Assembly (NCBI RefSeq): GCF_005222815.1
Contig: NZ_STGB01000001.1
Span: forward strand, 1,488,001-1,552,000
Direction: 5' to 3'
Origin: Roseomonas sp. AR75
GTDB taxonomy: Bacteria; Pseudomonadota; Alphaproteobacteria; Acetobacterales; Acetobacteraceae
DNA length: 64,000 nucleotides
Shown: one piece after another, positions 1 through 7,676 of the stretch
Layout of the letters: the number at the start of each line of letters is the position of its first letter
How positions within the stretch are numbered: the first letter of the stretch is position 1
The notes under the pieces: model-generated
Databases searched by the model: none
Told to the model about the DNA's origin: nothing
The model's input: only the letters and a program-made list of their open reading frames with translations
Program-made: the position numbers and the translations under genes

Positions 1-378
1 GACCGCGCTCCGCGGCCGGAACCCGCCGATCCCAGCCTGACGCCGCTGCTGGCCGATGAACGCCACCGCGTGCTGGAAGCGGTGCGCTACACCATCGATC
101 CCGCCGACCGCCGCGCCTTCCTCGAAGCCATGCGCGAATGCCGCGGGGTGCGGCTGCGCGGCGGCGCGCTCTCCTGGCGGCTCTATGAGGATGTCGCACA
201 CCCCGAGCGTTGGGTCGAAATGTGGATCGTCGAAAGCTGGACCGCGCATCTGCGGGAAGCGGAACGACTCACCGAGTTCGACCACGCCGCGCTCGCCCGC
301 GCCGCCGCGTTCCAGCGCGATGGCGGCGCGCCGGAGGCGGGGCGCTACCTCAACGTGACCGGCGACCTGCCGGAATGA
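1..378 (+). CDS. MFS transporter, C-terminal part (cut by window edge)
   Basis: The reading frame is open from base 1, so only the last 125 residues are present. They contain no membrane span. They match the cytoplasmic tail found on MFS_3 (DUF894, enterobactin-exporter-like) transporters: the pattern YTIDPADRRAFLEAMRECR, then a W..YED...PERWVE..IVESW..HLREAERLTEFD block. This tail has a ferredoxin-like fold in the family. The twelve-helix transporter body would lie upstream of the window. The substrate cannot be inferred. The frame stops at TGA 376-378. An internal GTG at 70 is not a plausible true start because the homologous domain extends upstream of it. Confidence 0.75.
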   Translation, partial: DRAPRPEPADPSLTPLLADERHRVLEAVRYTIDPADRRAFLEAMRECRGVRLRGGALSWRLYEDVAHPERWVEMWIVESWTAHLREAERLTEFDHAALARAAAFQRDGGAPEAGRYLNVTGDLPE

Positions 379-532
379 ACCGCGCCGGTGACATTGTCAT
401 GGGGCATGTCTCAGTACGCGTGTATTTCGCACGAGACTGAACAGCCCTTCCCCTCCCTGTTCCGATAGGAGGAAGCACCGAGGACCCGGCGCCGTGCCGG
501 CTGCCCCTCGACGGACCAAGGAGGATGACCTC

Positions 533-1054
533 ATGCGGATTCACGCGCTGGCCCTTCTGGCCGCGGCCGGGCTGGCGATCGCGCCGGCCGCGCAGGCCGA
601 CTGGCTCTATGTGGGAAGCTGGGAGGTGAACGAGGGGCCGAGCTGGGTCACCCTGCCTCCGGCCTATACCGGTCAGCAGGCCGCCGCCCTGCTGTTCGGT
701 GGCAACCCGGCCGACTATGCGATCTCCACCGCCGGCTCCGACCCCGGGCAGATCACCAACACCGCCTGGTACAGCGTGCTCGGCGTCTTCGGCCTGAACA
801 ATGGCGGCTTCGAATTCGCGCAGGACTACGTCGCCCCCGCCTCCAGCCAGGCGCCGGGAAGCTACTATTCGGGCGCCTCCTTCCCCTCGCTCGCGACCGA
901 TGCCGCCTCTGCCTATGTTTCGGACAATGCCGGCGAGGGCAACGTCAACTACGCCTTCGTCTGGGGCACGGCGACGGTGCCGGAGCCGATGTCCTTCGCC
1001 CTGTTCGGCCTCGGCCTGGCCGGACTGGGCGCGATCCGCGCACGGCGCCGCTGA
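533..1054 (+). CDS. PEP-CTERM sorting domain protein
   Basis: A 173-residue secreted protein of unknown function. It has an N-terminal signal peptide (MRIHALALL ... AAQADW) and a textbook C-terminal PEP-CTERM tripartite signal: VPEP, then a hydrophobic stretch FALFGLGLAGLGAI, then RARRR. In this family an exosortase (EpsH/XrtA type) cleaves the tail and the protein is surface-anchored or released; no exosortase gene lies in this window. The middle is rich in Ser, Gly, Ala, Tyr and Asn, typical of exopolysaccharide-associated PEP-CTERM proteins. The start is fixed by an AAGGAGG Shine-Dalgarno at 518-524, eight bases before the ATG; a longer frame from 494 lacks this. Two hairpins follow at 1061-1081 and 1103-1133. 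A second PEP-CTERM protein is encoded at 44542-45171. Confidence 0.8.
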   Translation: MRIHALALLAAAGLAIAPAAQADWLYVGSWEVNEGPSWVTLPPAYTGQQAAALLFGGNPADYAISTAGSDPGQITNTAWYSVLGVFGLNNGGFEFAQDYVAPASSQAPGSYYSGASFPSLATDAASAYVSDNAGEGNVNYAFVWGTATVPEPMSFALFGLGLAGLGAIRARRR

Positions 1055-1060
1055 CCAGAA

Positions 1061-1081
1061 CGGGCCCGCGGCGCGGGCCCG
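1061..1081 (+). terminator. Hairpin after the PEP-CTERM gene
   Basis: A perfect 9-bp inverted repeat, CGGGCCCGC then GGC then GCGGGCCCG, begins 6 bases after the stop codon. It lacks a T-run, so it is either a weak intrinsic terminator or an RNA 3'-end stabiliser. Confidence 0.5.
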
Positions 1082-1102
1082 CTCATCCTGCATGGCTGCG
1101 GA

Positions 1103-1133
1103 ACGGCACGCCGGTGGAACCCGGGCGTGCCGT
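1103..1133 (+). promoter_or_regulatory. Stem-loop upstream of dps
   Basis: A perfect 10-bp inverted repeat, ACGGCACGCC (1103-1112) and GGCGTGCCGT (1124-1133), with an 11-base loop, lies 50-80 bases before the dps ATG. It could be a second terminator for the upstream gene, an operator, or a structure in the dps leader. The sequence alone does not decide. Confidence 0.4.
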
Positions 1134-1182
1134 CGCCAGTTTAGGCAGCGTAACCAACCCTGGTGCGATGCAGGAGACCGCC

Positions 1183-1659
1183 ATGCCGAAAAGCCGCAAC
1201 GACCTGAACGACAACGCGAAGAAGACGTCGATCGGGGTGCTGCAGGCCTGCCTGACCGACAGCATCGACCTCTACAACGGCACGCGCCAGGCGCACTGGA
1301 ACGTGCGCGGCCCGAACTTCCGCTCGCTCCACCTGATGTTCGAGGAATTCTACAACAGCCTCGCCACCGACATCGACGAGATTGCCGAACGGCTGGTGCA
1401 GCTGGGCGGCACCGCCAATGGCACGAGCCAGTCCGTCGCCTCCGGCACGACGCTGCCGCCCTTCCCGACCGACCTGCACGCCGGCGACAAGCTGCTCGCG
1501 GCGATGCTGGAGCGCTACACCGCCGTGGCGAAGAGCCTGCGCGAGGGCATCGACACCACCGACGAGGCCGGCGACGCCGACACCGCGGACCTGTTGACCG
1601 GCATATCGCGAAACGTGGACAAGGCGGTATGGATGATGGAGGCAACGGCGGACCGCTGA
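1183..1659 (+). CDS. dps: Dps-family ferritin-like DNA-protection protein
   Basis: A 158-residue Dps/miniferritin. These form dodecamers that oxidise Fe(II) with hydrogen peroxide and shield DNA during stress. The ferroxidase-site pattern is present: His38 in AHWNVRGPNF, His50 and Glu54 in LHLMFEEFY, and Asp65 and Glu69 in the DIDEIAERLVQLGG signature, with spacing as in E. coli Dps (H51, H63, D67, D78, E82; Glu54 stands at the D67 position). The start ATG 1183 has AGGAG at 1172-1176, six bases upstream; an in-frame ATG at 1168 is less well placed. The last 31 bases overlap the proposed start of amn. The short N-terminus carries few lysines, so direct DNA binding is uncertain. Confidence 0.9.
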   Translation: MPKSRNDLNDNAKKTSIGVLQACLTDSIDLYNGTRQAHWNVRGPNFRSLHLMFEEFYNSLATDIDEIAERLVQLGGTANGTSQSVASGTTLPPFPTDLHAGDKLLAAMLERYTAVAKSLREGIDTTDEAGDADTADLLTGISRNVDKAVWMMEATADR

Positions 1660-3149
1660 CGCCGGCGGCGGCCGCAGCGACGCGCTGCGAGACGCCGGAG
1701 GCCGCGGTGGATGCCCTGGCGGCGCTGCATGGCGCCGCCACCGCCGCGTTGCGCGCGGCGCTGGAACGAGTCCTGTCCGGTGGACCACCGCCCACACCCG
1801 AGGAGCGCGCCGCCTTCCGCTACCCGGAGCTTCGCCTGACCTATGCGCCAGGCACCGGGGAGCGGCCGGCGGTGCGGCGGGCCTGGGCCAAGTTCCAGGC
1901 GCCCGGCATCTACGCCACCACCATCACCCAGCCCGGCTTCTTCCGCCGCTACCTGCTGGAGCAGCTCCGCCCCCTCATGGGCGAGTTCGGCGCCACCGCC
2001 GAGGTCGCGCCCAGCACGCAGGAGATCCCCTACGCCTACGTCCTGGAACCCGGCCGCGGCGTGGAGGCGGGCGACGCCACTGGCGCGCTGCTGGCGCGCC
2101 ACTTCCCCACACCCTCGCTGGCCGAGGTCGGCGACGAGGTGGCCGACGGGCTCTGGCGCTTCGCGCCCGGCACGCCGGAGCCGCTGGCGCTGTTCGACGC
2201 GGTGCGCGTGGACTACTCGCTGCGCCGCCTGGTGCACTACACCGGCACCGACTGGCGCGCGGTCCAGCCCTGGATCCTGCTGACCAACTACCACCGCTAC
2301 GTGGACCAGTTCCTGCGCTGGGCGGTTTCGGAACTCGCCCGCGCGGACAGCCCCTGGTCCGGCCTGGTGCTGCCCGGCGGCGTGCAGGTCGGCCGCGGCG
2401 AGCTGCGCGACGAGCAGACCGGCACGGTGGAGGCGCTGACCGCCGCCTCCCCCTGGCACCGCTTCCAGATGCCGGCCTATCACCTCGTGCGCGCCGACGG
2501 CTCGGGCGGCGTCACGCTGATCAATATCGGCGTCGGTCCTTCGAACGCGAAGAACATCACCGACCACCTCGCGGTGCTGCGGCCGCATTGCTGGCTGATG
2601 GTCGGGCATTGCGCGGGGCTGCGCGGCAGCCAGGCGATCGGCGACTACGTGCTGGCGCATGCCTATCTGCGCCGCGACCGCATCCTGGACGAGCTGGTGC
2701 CGCCCGACATCCCCCTGCCCGCCCTGGCCGAGGTGCAGGTCGCGCTGCAGGAAGCGGCGGCGCGGGTGACCGGGGAGCGTGGCGACGCGCTGAAGCGCCG
2801 CCTGCGCACCGGCACCGTCGTCACCTATGACGACCGCAACTGGGAACTGCGCTGGTCGCGGGAACGCCGGCCGCTGAACCTCTCCCGCGCCATCGCGGTG
2901 GACATGGAAAGCGGCACGCTGGCGGCGCAGGGCTATCGCTTCCGCGTGCCCTATGGGACGCTGCTCTGCGTTTCCGACCGTCCGCTGCATGGCGAGATCA
3001 AGCTGCCCGGCGCGGCGAGCGCCTTCTACGAGCGCGCGGTCGGCCAGCACCTGATGATCGGGCTGGAGGCGCTGGAGATCCTGCGCGGCGACCTCGGCTC
3101 GCTGCACAGCCGCAAGCTGCGCAGCTTCGACGAGCCGCCCTTCCGGTAG
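1629..3149 (+). CDS. amn: AMP nucleosidase
   Basis: A 506-residue protein with AMP nucleosidase architecture. An N-terminal AMN domain (about residues 25-190) includes the family pattern PGIYATTITQPGFFRRYL and EIPYAYVLEP. It is followed by a phosphorylase/nucleosidase domain with LVLPGGVQVG, the GVGPSNAKNITDHLAVLRPHCW motif region and the final VDMESGTLAAQGYRFRVPYGTLLC segment containing the ME[ST] nucleoside-binding motif. The enzyme hydrolyses AMP to adenine and ribose-5-phosphate and helps balance purine pools. E. coli Amn is 484 residues. ATG 1629 is the only in-frame ATG near the conserved start; GTG 1707 is an alternative. It overlaps the dps end by 31 bases, so the two are probably co-transcribed. 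Confidence 0.9.
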   Translation: MDDGGNGGPLTPAAAAATRCETPEAAVDALAALHGAATAALRAALERVLSGGPPPTPEERAAFRYPELRLTYAPGTGERPAVRRAWAKFQAPGIYATTITQPGFFRRYLLEQLRPLMGEFGATAEVAPSTQEIPYAYVLEPGRGVEAGDATGALLARHFPTPSLAEVGDEVADGLWRFAPGTPEPLALFDAVRVDYSLRRLVHYTGTDWRAVQPWILLTNYHRYVDQFLRWAVSELARADSPWSGLVLPGGVQVGRGELRDEQTGTVEALTAASPWHRFQMPAYHLVRADGSGGVTLINIGVGPSNAKNITDHLAVLRPHCWLMVGHCAGLRGSQAIGDYVLAHAYLRRDRILDELVPPDIPLPALAEVQVALQEAAARVTGERGDALKRRLRTGTVVTYDDRNWELRWSRERRPLNLSRAIAVDMESGTLAAQGYRFRVPYGTLLCVSDRPLHGEIKLPGAASAFYERAVGQHLMIGLEALEILRGDLGSLHSRKLRSFDEPPFR

Positions 3150-3157
3150 AGCTCGTT

Positions 3158-3213
3158 CCGATCGGCTGGAATCAGTCGATCGGACGGTCGTGCTCCAGGA
3201 AGCTTGATTCCAG
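3158..3213. repeat. Nested inverted repeats downstream of amn
   Basis: Two interlocking perfect inverted repeats: CCGATCG (3158-3164) with CGATCGG (3177-3183), and CTGGAATCA (3166-3174) with TGATTCCAG (3205-3213). They start 9 bases after the amn stop. The remaining sequence to 3416 shows no coding frame I trust. The arrangement could form alternative RNA hairpins, act as a terminator, or be one copy of a dispersed intergenic element. Confidence 0.5.
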
Positions 3214-3416
3214 AGCAGCCTATGCCCGTTCGGCGGAACCGCGGAGCGGTTCCCGTGCTCTGCGGCAAAGGCGCGCAGCAGCGACCGAGCGGCGCACGCG
3301 TGCACGAGGCAGCGGTGCCTCGGAGCGGACGCGCAGGCCGCGCATCGGCGCATGGCTGTTCAACCCTGTGTGGCGGCTGGCATGATGCGACCGCGGCGCA
3401 GGGGAACCGGTCCGAC

Positions 3417-4253
3417 ATGCGGCATGCAAGACCGATCCTGGTGGCGGCCCTGATGGGGGTGTCGCTCGCGATGCCCGGCTGCGCCACGCTCCAGCCGCCT
3501 GACGCTTCCATCGGCTGCGGGTCGCAATCCGCGCTCTTCGCCTCCCAGGGCGCCGTCGTCCTGCAGCCTGCGCCGGCCCTGGCGCGCTGGGGTGCGCCCG
3601 CGCCCGCGGCCCCGGTGCTTGAAGCAGAGCTCGACACCGAGAATGCGCTGCTGGAGGCGCTGCAGATTGCCTTCGATTCCCTCCTCTATTGCCGCTGGAT
3701 CGAGGCACGCTGGGTGCGGGCCGATGTCGCCGCCCGCCGCATCACGCCGGAGCAGGGCAGGGCGGAGATGGGCGCCCTGCGGGCGCGGGTCGCGCAGGAC
3801 CTGGCGCAGGCGCGGGCGGTGCTGGCGGCGCTGGACCGCCGCGCCGATGGCCGGAAGGATCGGGTGGAAGCCGCGGCGCCCGGCACCGGCGCGGTGGTGG
3901 GCCGCCGGCGCTCCGACAGCGCCGGTGCGCAGCGCGCGGTGGCCGCGGCGACGGTTGCGCTGCGCCAGCGGCCCGAACCGGGGGCGCCGACGATCGGGCG
4001 CGTGGGTGCCGGCGACACGGTGATGCTGCGCCCTGCAGGGCGGGGCTTCGCGCTGGTGGAAGGGCCCGGCGATCTCCGCGGCTACGCGCCGCTCGGGGCG
4101 TTCCAGGCGCCGGAGCTCCCCGCGCAGGCTGCGCAGGCCGAGGCAGGCGTCAGGCAGCTTGCCGCGACGAACATCGCCCGGCGCGACAATTTCGAGGAGA
4201 GCATCGCGCTCGCCGCCCGCGCGGCGGAAGCCGGCTTCGAACTCGCGAGTTGA
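3417..4253 (+). CDS. Putative lipoprotein with SH3-like C-terminal domain
   Basis: A 278-residue envelope protein with no confident family. ATG 3417 gives a short basic n-region (MRHARP), a hydrophobic core and GVSLAMPGCATLQPP, where the Cys is a likely lipidation site although the lipobox (M-P-G-C) is not ideal. Residues about 55-135 look alpha-helical and acidic/Arg-rich. The last third contains a bacterial SH3-like block: VALRQRPEPGAPTIGRVGAGD, then VMLRPAGRGFALVE and GYAPLGAF, as in SH3_3/SH3b domains that often bind cell-wall peptides. An upstream in-frame extension to 3204 is Arg-rich and unlikely to be translated. It converges with the next gene across a hairpin at 4262-4279. Confidence 0.65.
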   Translation: MRHARPILVAALMGVSLAMPGCATLQPPDASIGCGSQSALFASQGAVVLQPAPALARWGAPAPAAPVLEAELDTENALLEALQIAFDSLLYCRWIEARWVRADVAARRITPEQGRAEMGALRARVAQDLAQARAVLAALDRRADGRKDRVEAAAPGTGAVVGRRRSDSAGAQRAVAAATVALRQRPEPGAPTIGRVGAGDTVMLRPAGRGFALVEGPGDLRGYAPLGAFQAPELPAQAAQAEAGVRQLAATNIARRDNFEESIALAARAAEAGFELAS

Positions 4254-4261
4254 CGCGCGGC

Positions 4262-4279
4262 GGCAGGGCCGTCCCTGCC
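4262..4279. terminator. Bidirectional hairpin between convergent genes
   Basis: GGCAGGG, CCGT loop, CCCTGCC: a perfect 7-bp stem filling the 27-base gap between the convergent stops at 4253 and 4281. Its position suggests a shared terminator. Confidence 0.5.
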
Positions 4280-4280
4280 C

Positions 4281-4733
4281 CTACCAGCGCGAGGAGACGA
4301 CGATCTCCACCTCCATCGTCGAGGCGAAGCCGTCGCCGAGATCCGCCCGCAGTTCCACCACCGCATAGGGCGTGGCCCAGGACGTCTTCACCTCGGTCGC
4401 GGCACGCGACGGCGGCGTCGGCTGGGCGTCCGACAGGCAGTGCCCGATCTCCCCCTGCAACTGCTCGAAGCGACGGGCGATCTGCGGCTGATGCTCGCGC
4501 CCCTCGGCACGCAGCATGGTCGCGAAGATCGCGCCGCGCTCCGGCCCATCCATCCGCCGCACCACGCCGCGATGCTCGGAGATCGAGCCGGGGATGAGAT
4601 GCGGCGCGCGGGCGATGTCGTTGAACCCCCATTGCGCGGCCGCCGTCAGGCGCTTGAGCGCCGGGCAGAAGGCCTCGTTCGCCTCGGCCGGCAGCGGCAT
4701 CAGCAGGGGCAGGAGCAGGCTCAGGCGGCGCAT
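4281..4733 (-). CDS. Secreted protein of unknown function
   Basis: A 150-residue protein that I do not recognise. The N-terminus MRRLSLLLPLLMPLPAEANEAF is a clear Sec signal peptide with a likely cut after AEA. The mature part has only two cysteines (in EAFCPALK and IGHCLSD), which could form a disulfide in the periplasm, and ends in a beta-rich stretch ASTMEVEIVVSSRW. It is divergent from parE with a 180-base gap and convergent with the lipoprotein gene. It has no catalytic motif that I can see. Confidence 0.55.
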   Translation of the reverse strand: MRRLSLLLPLLMPLPAEANEAFCPALKRLTAAAQWGFNDIARAPHLIPGSISEHRGVVRRMDGPERGAIFATMLRAEGREHQPQIARRFEQLQGEIGHCLSDAQPTPPSRAATEVKTSWATPYAVVELRADLGDGFASTMEVEIVVSSRW

Positions 4734-4861
4734 GGCGGGAATCCCGGCGGGCTGGGGCGGCGCAACTTGGCCGTTCGCAGCGCCGCGATCAATGCGCGCC
4801 AGCGCGCTTTGCCGGAAACGGATCGGCTTCGCGCCGCTTCCCCCGACTCGTGCCCTGTTGG

Positions 4862-4890
4862 TTGTGTGCAGCGCACCCCGTCGCTATCTT
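4862..4890 (+). promoter_or_regulatory. Candidate sigma-70 promoter of parE
   Basis: TTGTGT (4862-4867) and TATCTT (4885-4890) are separated by exactly 17 bases, and the -10 ends 23 bases before the parE ATG. Both hexamers match the consensus at four of six positions. Confidence 0.45.
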
Positions 4891-4913
4891 CACCCCGAGG
4901 GCGAGAACACAGC

Positions 4914-6902
4914 ATGAACGATCTGTTCGGCCGCGGCAAGCTGAAGGGCGGCGCCGCGGCACTCAGCACGGGTGAGTATTCGGCCAAGGACATCGAGGTC
5001 CTGGAGGGGCTGGAGCCTGTCCGGCGCCGGCCCGGCATGTATATCGGCGGCACCGACGAGAACGCGCTGCACCACCTCGCGGCCGAGGTCCTCGACAACG
5101 CCATGGACGAGGCGGTGGCCGGCCATGCCGACTTCATCGAGGTCGTCCTCGAATCGGGCAACTGGCTGACCGTGCGCGACAATGGCCGCGGCATCCCGGT
5201 GGACCCGCATCCGAAATTCCCCAAGCTCTCGGCGCTTGAGGTGATCCTCACCACCCTGCATTCGGGCGGGAAATTCTCGGGCAAGTCGTACGAGACCTCG
5301 GGCGGCCTGCACGGCGTCGGCAGCAGCGTGGTCAACGCGCTCGCCGAGCGGCTGGAGGTGGAGGTCGCGCGCGACCGCACCCTGTTCGGCCACGCCTTCG
5401 AACGCGGCAAGCCGGTGCAGAAGCTGAAGAACCTCGGCGCCATCCACAACCGCCGCGGCACCACCATCCGCTTCAAGCCGGACCCGGAGATCTTCGGGAA
5501 GCAGCTGTTCAGCCCGGCGCGGCTGTACCGGCTCTGCCGCTCCAAGGCCTATCTGTTCCGTGGCGTCGAGATCCGCTGGAAATGCGATCCCGCCCTGGTG
5601 CAGGGCACGGAGACGCCAGCCGAGGCCGTGCTGCATTTCGAGCGCGGCCTGGTGGACTTCCTCGCCGCGGCGATCGAGGGGCGCAGCACGGTCGTCCCCG
5701 TCCCCTTCGAGGGCACCCTGCCCTTCCCCGACCATGCGGGCCGCTGCGAGCTGGCGCTGACCTGGCTGGAGCAGGGCGAGGGCTTCCTCAACACCTATGC
5801 CAACACCATCCCGACGCCGCAGGGCGGCACGCATGAGGCCGGGCTGCGCGCGGCGCTGGTGAAGGGCCTGCGCGCCTATGGCGAACTCAAGAAGGACCGC
5901 CGCGCGGCCAACGTCACCGCCGAGGATCTGTTCGGCGGCATGGCGGGCATGCTCAGCGTCTTCATCCGCGAGCCGCAGTTTCAGGGCCAGACCAAGGACA
6001 AGCTGACCAGCCCGGAAGCCGCGCGCCTGGTGGAAGCCGCGCTGCGCGATCATTTCGACCATTGGCTGGCGGGCGACCCGGCCACCGCCGACAACCTGCT
6101 CGCCTGGGCCGTGGAACGGGCGGAAGAACGGATCCGCCGGCGCGAGCAGAAGGACACGCCGCGCAAGAGCGCCACGCGCAAGCTGCGCCTGCCCGGCAAG
6201 CTGGCCGATTGCTCGCGCGAATCCTCTGATGGCACCGAGCTGTTCCTGGTGGAGGGCGACAGCGCCGGCGGCAGCGCCAAGCAGGCGCGCGACCGCGAGA
6301 CCCAGGCCGTGCTGCCGCTGCGCGGCAAGATCCTGAACGTCGCCAGCGCCAGCGCCGACAAGCTCCGCGCCAACCAGGAGCTCAAGGACCTGATCGAGGC
6401 GCTGGGCTGCGGCGTGGGCGAGAAGTTCGACCTGGCCCGCCTGCGCTACGGCCGCGTCGTGATCATGACCGACGCCGATGTGGACGGCGCGCATATCGCC
6501 GCGCTGCTGATGACCTTCTTCTACAAGGAACTGCCGGAGCTCGTGCGGCAGGAGCGCATCTTCCTGGCGCAACCGCCGCTCTATCGCCTGCAGGCCAGCG
6601 GCAAGACCGTCTACGCGAAGGACGACGCCGACAAGGACCGGCTGATCAGGCGCGAGTTCAAGGCGAACCAGAAGGTGGACGTCTCCCGCTTCAAGGGCCT
6701 GGGCGAGATGCCGCCGGCGTCGCTCAAGGAGACGACGATGGACCCGAAGCGGCGCACGCTGCTGAAGGTGGTGCTGCCGCCGGAGGAACGCGCGCGGACG
6801 AGCGAACTGATCGAGGCGCTGATGGGCCGCAAGCCCGAGCTCCGCTTCCGCTTCATCCAGGACAATGCGGCGAAGCTGGATGAGGAAGCCGTGGACGCCT
6901 GA
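4914..6902 (+). CDS. parE: DNA topoisomerase IV subunit B
   Basis: A 662-residue type IIA topoisomerase ATPase subunit; with ParC (not in this window) it decatenates daughter chromosomes. The GHKL ATPase domain shows EVLDNAMDEA, DNGRGIPVDPH and the glycine-rich lid GGLHGVGSSVVNALAERLEV. A transducer domain follows, then the TOPRIM domain from about residue 442: LFLVEGDSAGGSAKQARD, PLRGKILNV and the metal-binding MTDADVDGAHIA. The C-terminal PKRRTLLKV...ALMGRKPELRFRFI is typical. Its length and the lack of the large GyrB insert favour ParE over GyrB. ATG 4914 follows a purine-rich GAGGGCGAGAA; the frame extends far upstream without a start context. It is monocistronic, ending in a palindromic repeat. 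Confidence 0.93.
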   Translation: MNDLFGRGKLKGGAAALSTGEYSAKDIEVLEGLEPVRRRPGMYIGGTDENALHHLAAEVLDNAMDEAVAGHADFIEVVLESGNWLTVRDNGRGIPVDPHPKFPKLSALEVILTTLHSGGKFSGKSYETSGGLHGVGSSVVNALAERLEVEVARDRTLFGHAFERGKPVQKLKNLGAIHNRRGTTIRFKPDPEIFGKQLFSPARLYRLCRSKAYLFRGVEIRWKCDPALVQGTETPAEAVLHFERGLVDFLAAAIEGRSTVVPVPFEGTLPFPDHAGRCELALTWLEQGEGFLNTYANTIPTPQGGTHEAGLRAALVKGLRAYGELKKDRRAANVTAEDLFGGMAGMLSVFIREPQFQGQTKDKLTSPEAARLVEAALRDHFDHWLAGDPATADNLLAWAVERAEERIRRREQKDTPRKSATRKLRLPGKLADCSRESSDGTELFLVEGDSAGGSAKQARDRETQAVLPLRGKILNVASASADKLRANQELKDLIEALGCGVGEKFDLARLRYGRVVIMTDADVDGAHIAALLMTFFYKELPELVRQERIFLAQPPLYRLQASGKTVYAKDDADKDRLIRREFKANQKVDVSRFKGLGEMPPASLKETTMDPKRRTLLKVVLPPEERARTSELIEALMGRKPELRFRFIQDNAAKLDEEAVDA

Positions 6903-6930
6903 GCGGGGCGCTCGGCGCAACGGGCGAAGC

Positions 6931-7024
6931 CCCCCACCCCGACCCTCCCCCGCACTGCGGGGGAGGGAGAGTCCGCCCGCCTCTGCTCCCTCCCCCGCAG
7001 TGCGGGGGAGGGCTGGGGTGGGGG
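6931..7024. repeat. Twin REP-like palindromes (GC-rich)
   Basis: Two nearly identical 25-base palindromes, CCCTCCCCCGCAC/GTGCGGGGGAGGG-like, lie at 6943-6967 and 6988-7012. They sit inside a larger inverted repeat that begins CCCCCACCCC and ends GGGGTGGGGGC. The same core recurs at 29489-29512, 33435-33459, 33481-33503 and 33952-33975. It occupies the whole gap between parE and the convergent lipoprotein gene, so it may also terminate transcription from both sides. Confidence 0.8.
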
Positions 7025-7091
7025 CGCGACCGTCCGACGAAACAGGCGCGCCGTGCGTTCCTGCGCCGCAGCGGACTGCGACGCCGCTACC

Positions 7092-7673
7092 TCATCCCCG
7101 CGCCGCCTGCGTGATCCCGACGATGAACGGCTCCGGGTCCACCGGCACCACCGGCCGCGCCGGCGCGGTGATCTGCACCTTCAGGAACCGCCCGGCCGCG
7201 GCGCCGACGCAGACCAGCGTGCCCACCTGCTGCCTGCCATAGGTGCCATCCAGCCGCGCGCAGGACAGCGGCGCGCCGCCCGGCACCGAGAGCGCGGTAC
7301 GGCCGCTCTCGGCCATCTGCTGGCTGGTGCGCGTGCCCGCCACGGCGATGGCGTCGGACACCGCGGCAGAGAATTCACGCGCCACCCGCGCATCGCCGGG
7401 CTGCGAGGAGACCGGACCCTGCCCGCGGTCATAGAGGCTGACCGTCGCCACCGCCGCGCGCGACGGCCCGGCATATTCGACCGAGGCACCCAGCCCCGGG
7501 CGCTCCCGCTCATGCCAGACCGTGTCGCCACGCTCGAAGCCGGCGACCGAGGCCGGCAGCCGCGCGACCGCGGCCTCCAGCCCCGGGCGACCGCCCGCTG
7601 TGTCCTGGAAGGCGGTGCCCTGGCCGGCACAGCCCGCCAGGACTCCCAGGAACAGAAGACTCGCTCGCCGCAT
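7092..7673 (-). CDS. Putative lipoprotein
   Basis: A 193-residue envelope protein of unknown function. The N-terminus MRRASLLFLGVLAGCAGQGT contains a perfect lipobox LAGC, so it should be lipidated at Cys15. The mature part has the segment GFERGDTVWHERERPGLGAS followed by alternating hydrophobic residues (AVATVSLYDRG) and ends in KVQITAPARPVVPVDPEPFI. Two further Cys residues near the C-terminus (LSCARLDG, LVCVGAA) may pair. It begins 3 bases after the stop of the upstream TerC-family gene, so the two are probably one transcript. Confidence 0.65.
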   Translation of the reverse strand: MRRASLLFLGVLAGCAGQGTAFQDTAGGRPGLEAAVARLPASVAGFERGDTVWHERERPGLGASVEYAGPSRAAVATVSLYDRGQGPVSSQPGDARVAREFSAAVSDAIAVAGTRTSQQMAESGRTALSVPGGAPLSCARLDGTYGRQQVGTLVCVGAAAGRFLKVQITAPARPVVPVDPEPFIVGITQAARG

Positions 7674-7676
7674 GCC

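Noticed and set aside
4890..6920. 676-residue minus-strand frame across parE
   Set aside because: Mirrors parE codons; parE has all topoisomerase motifs.
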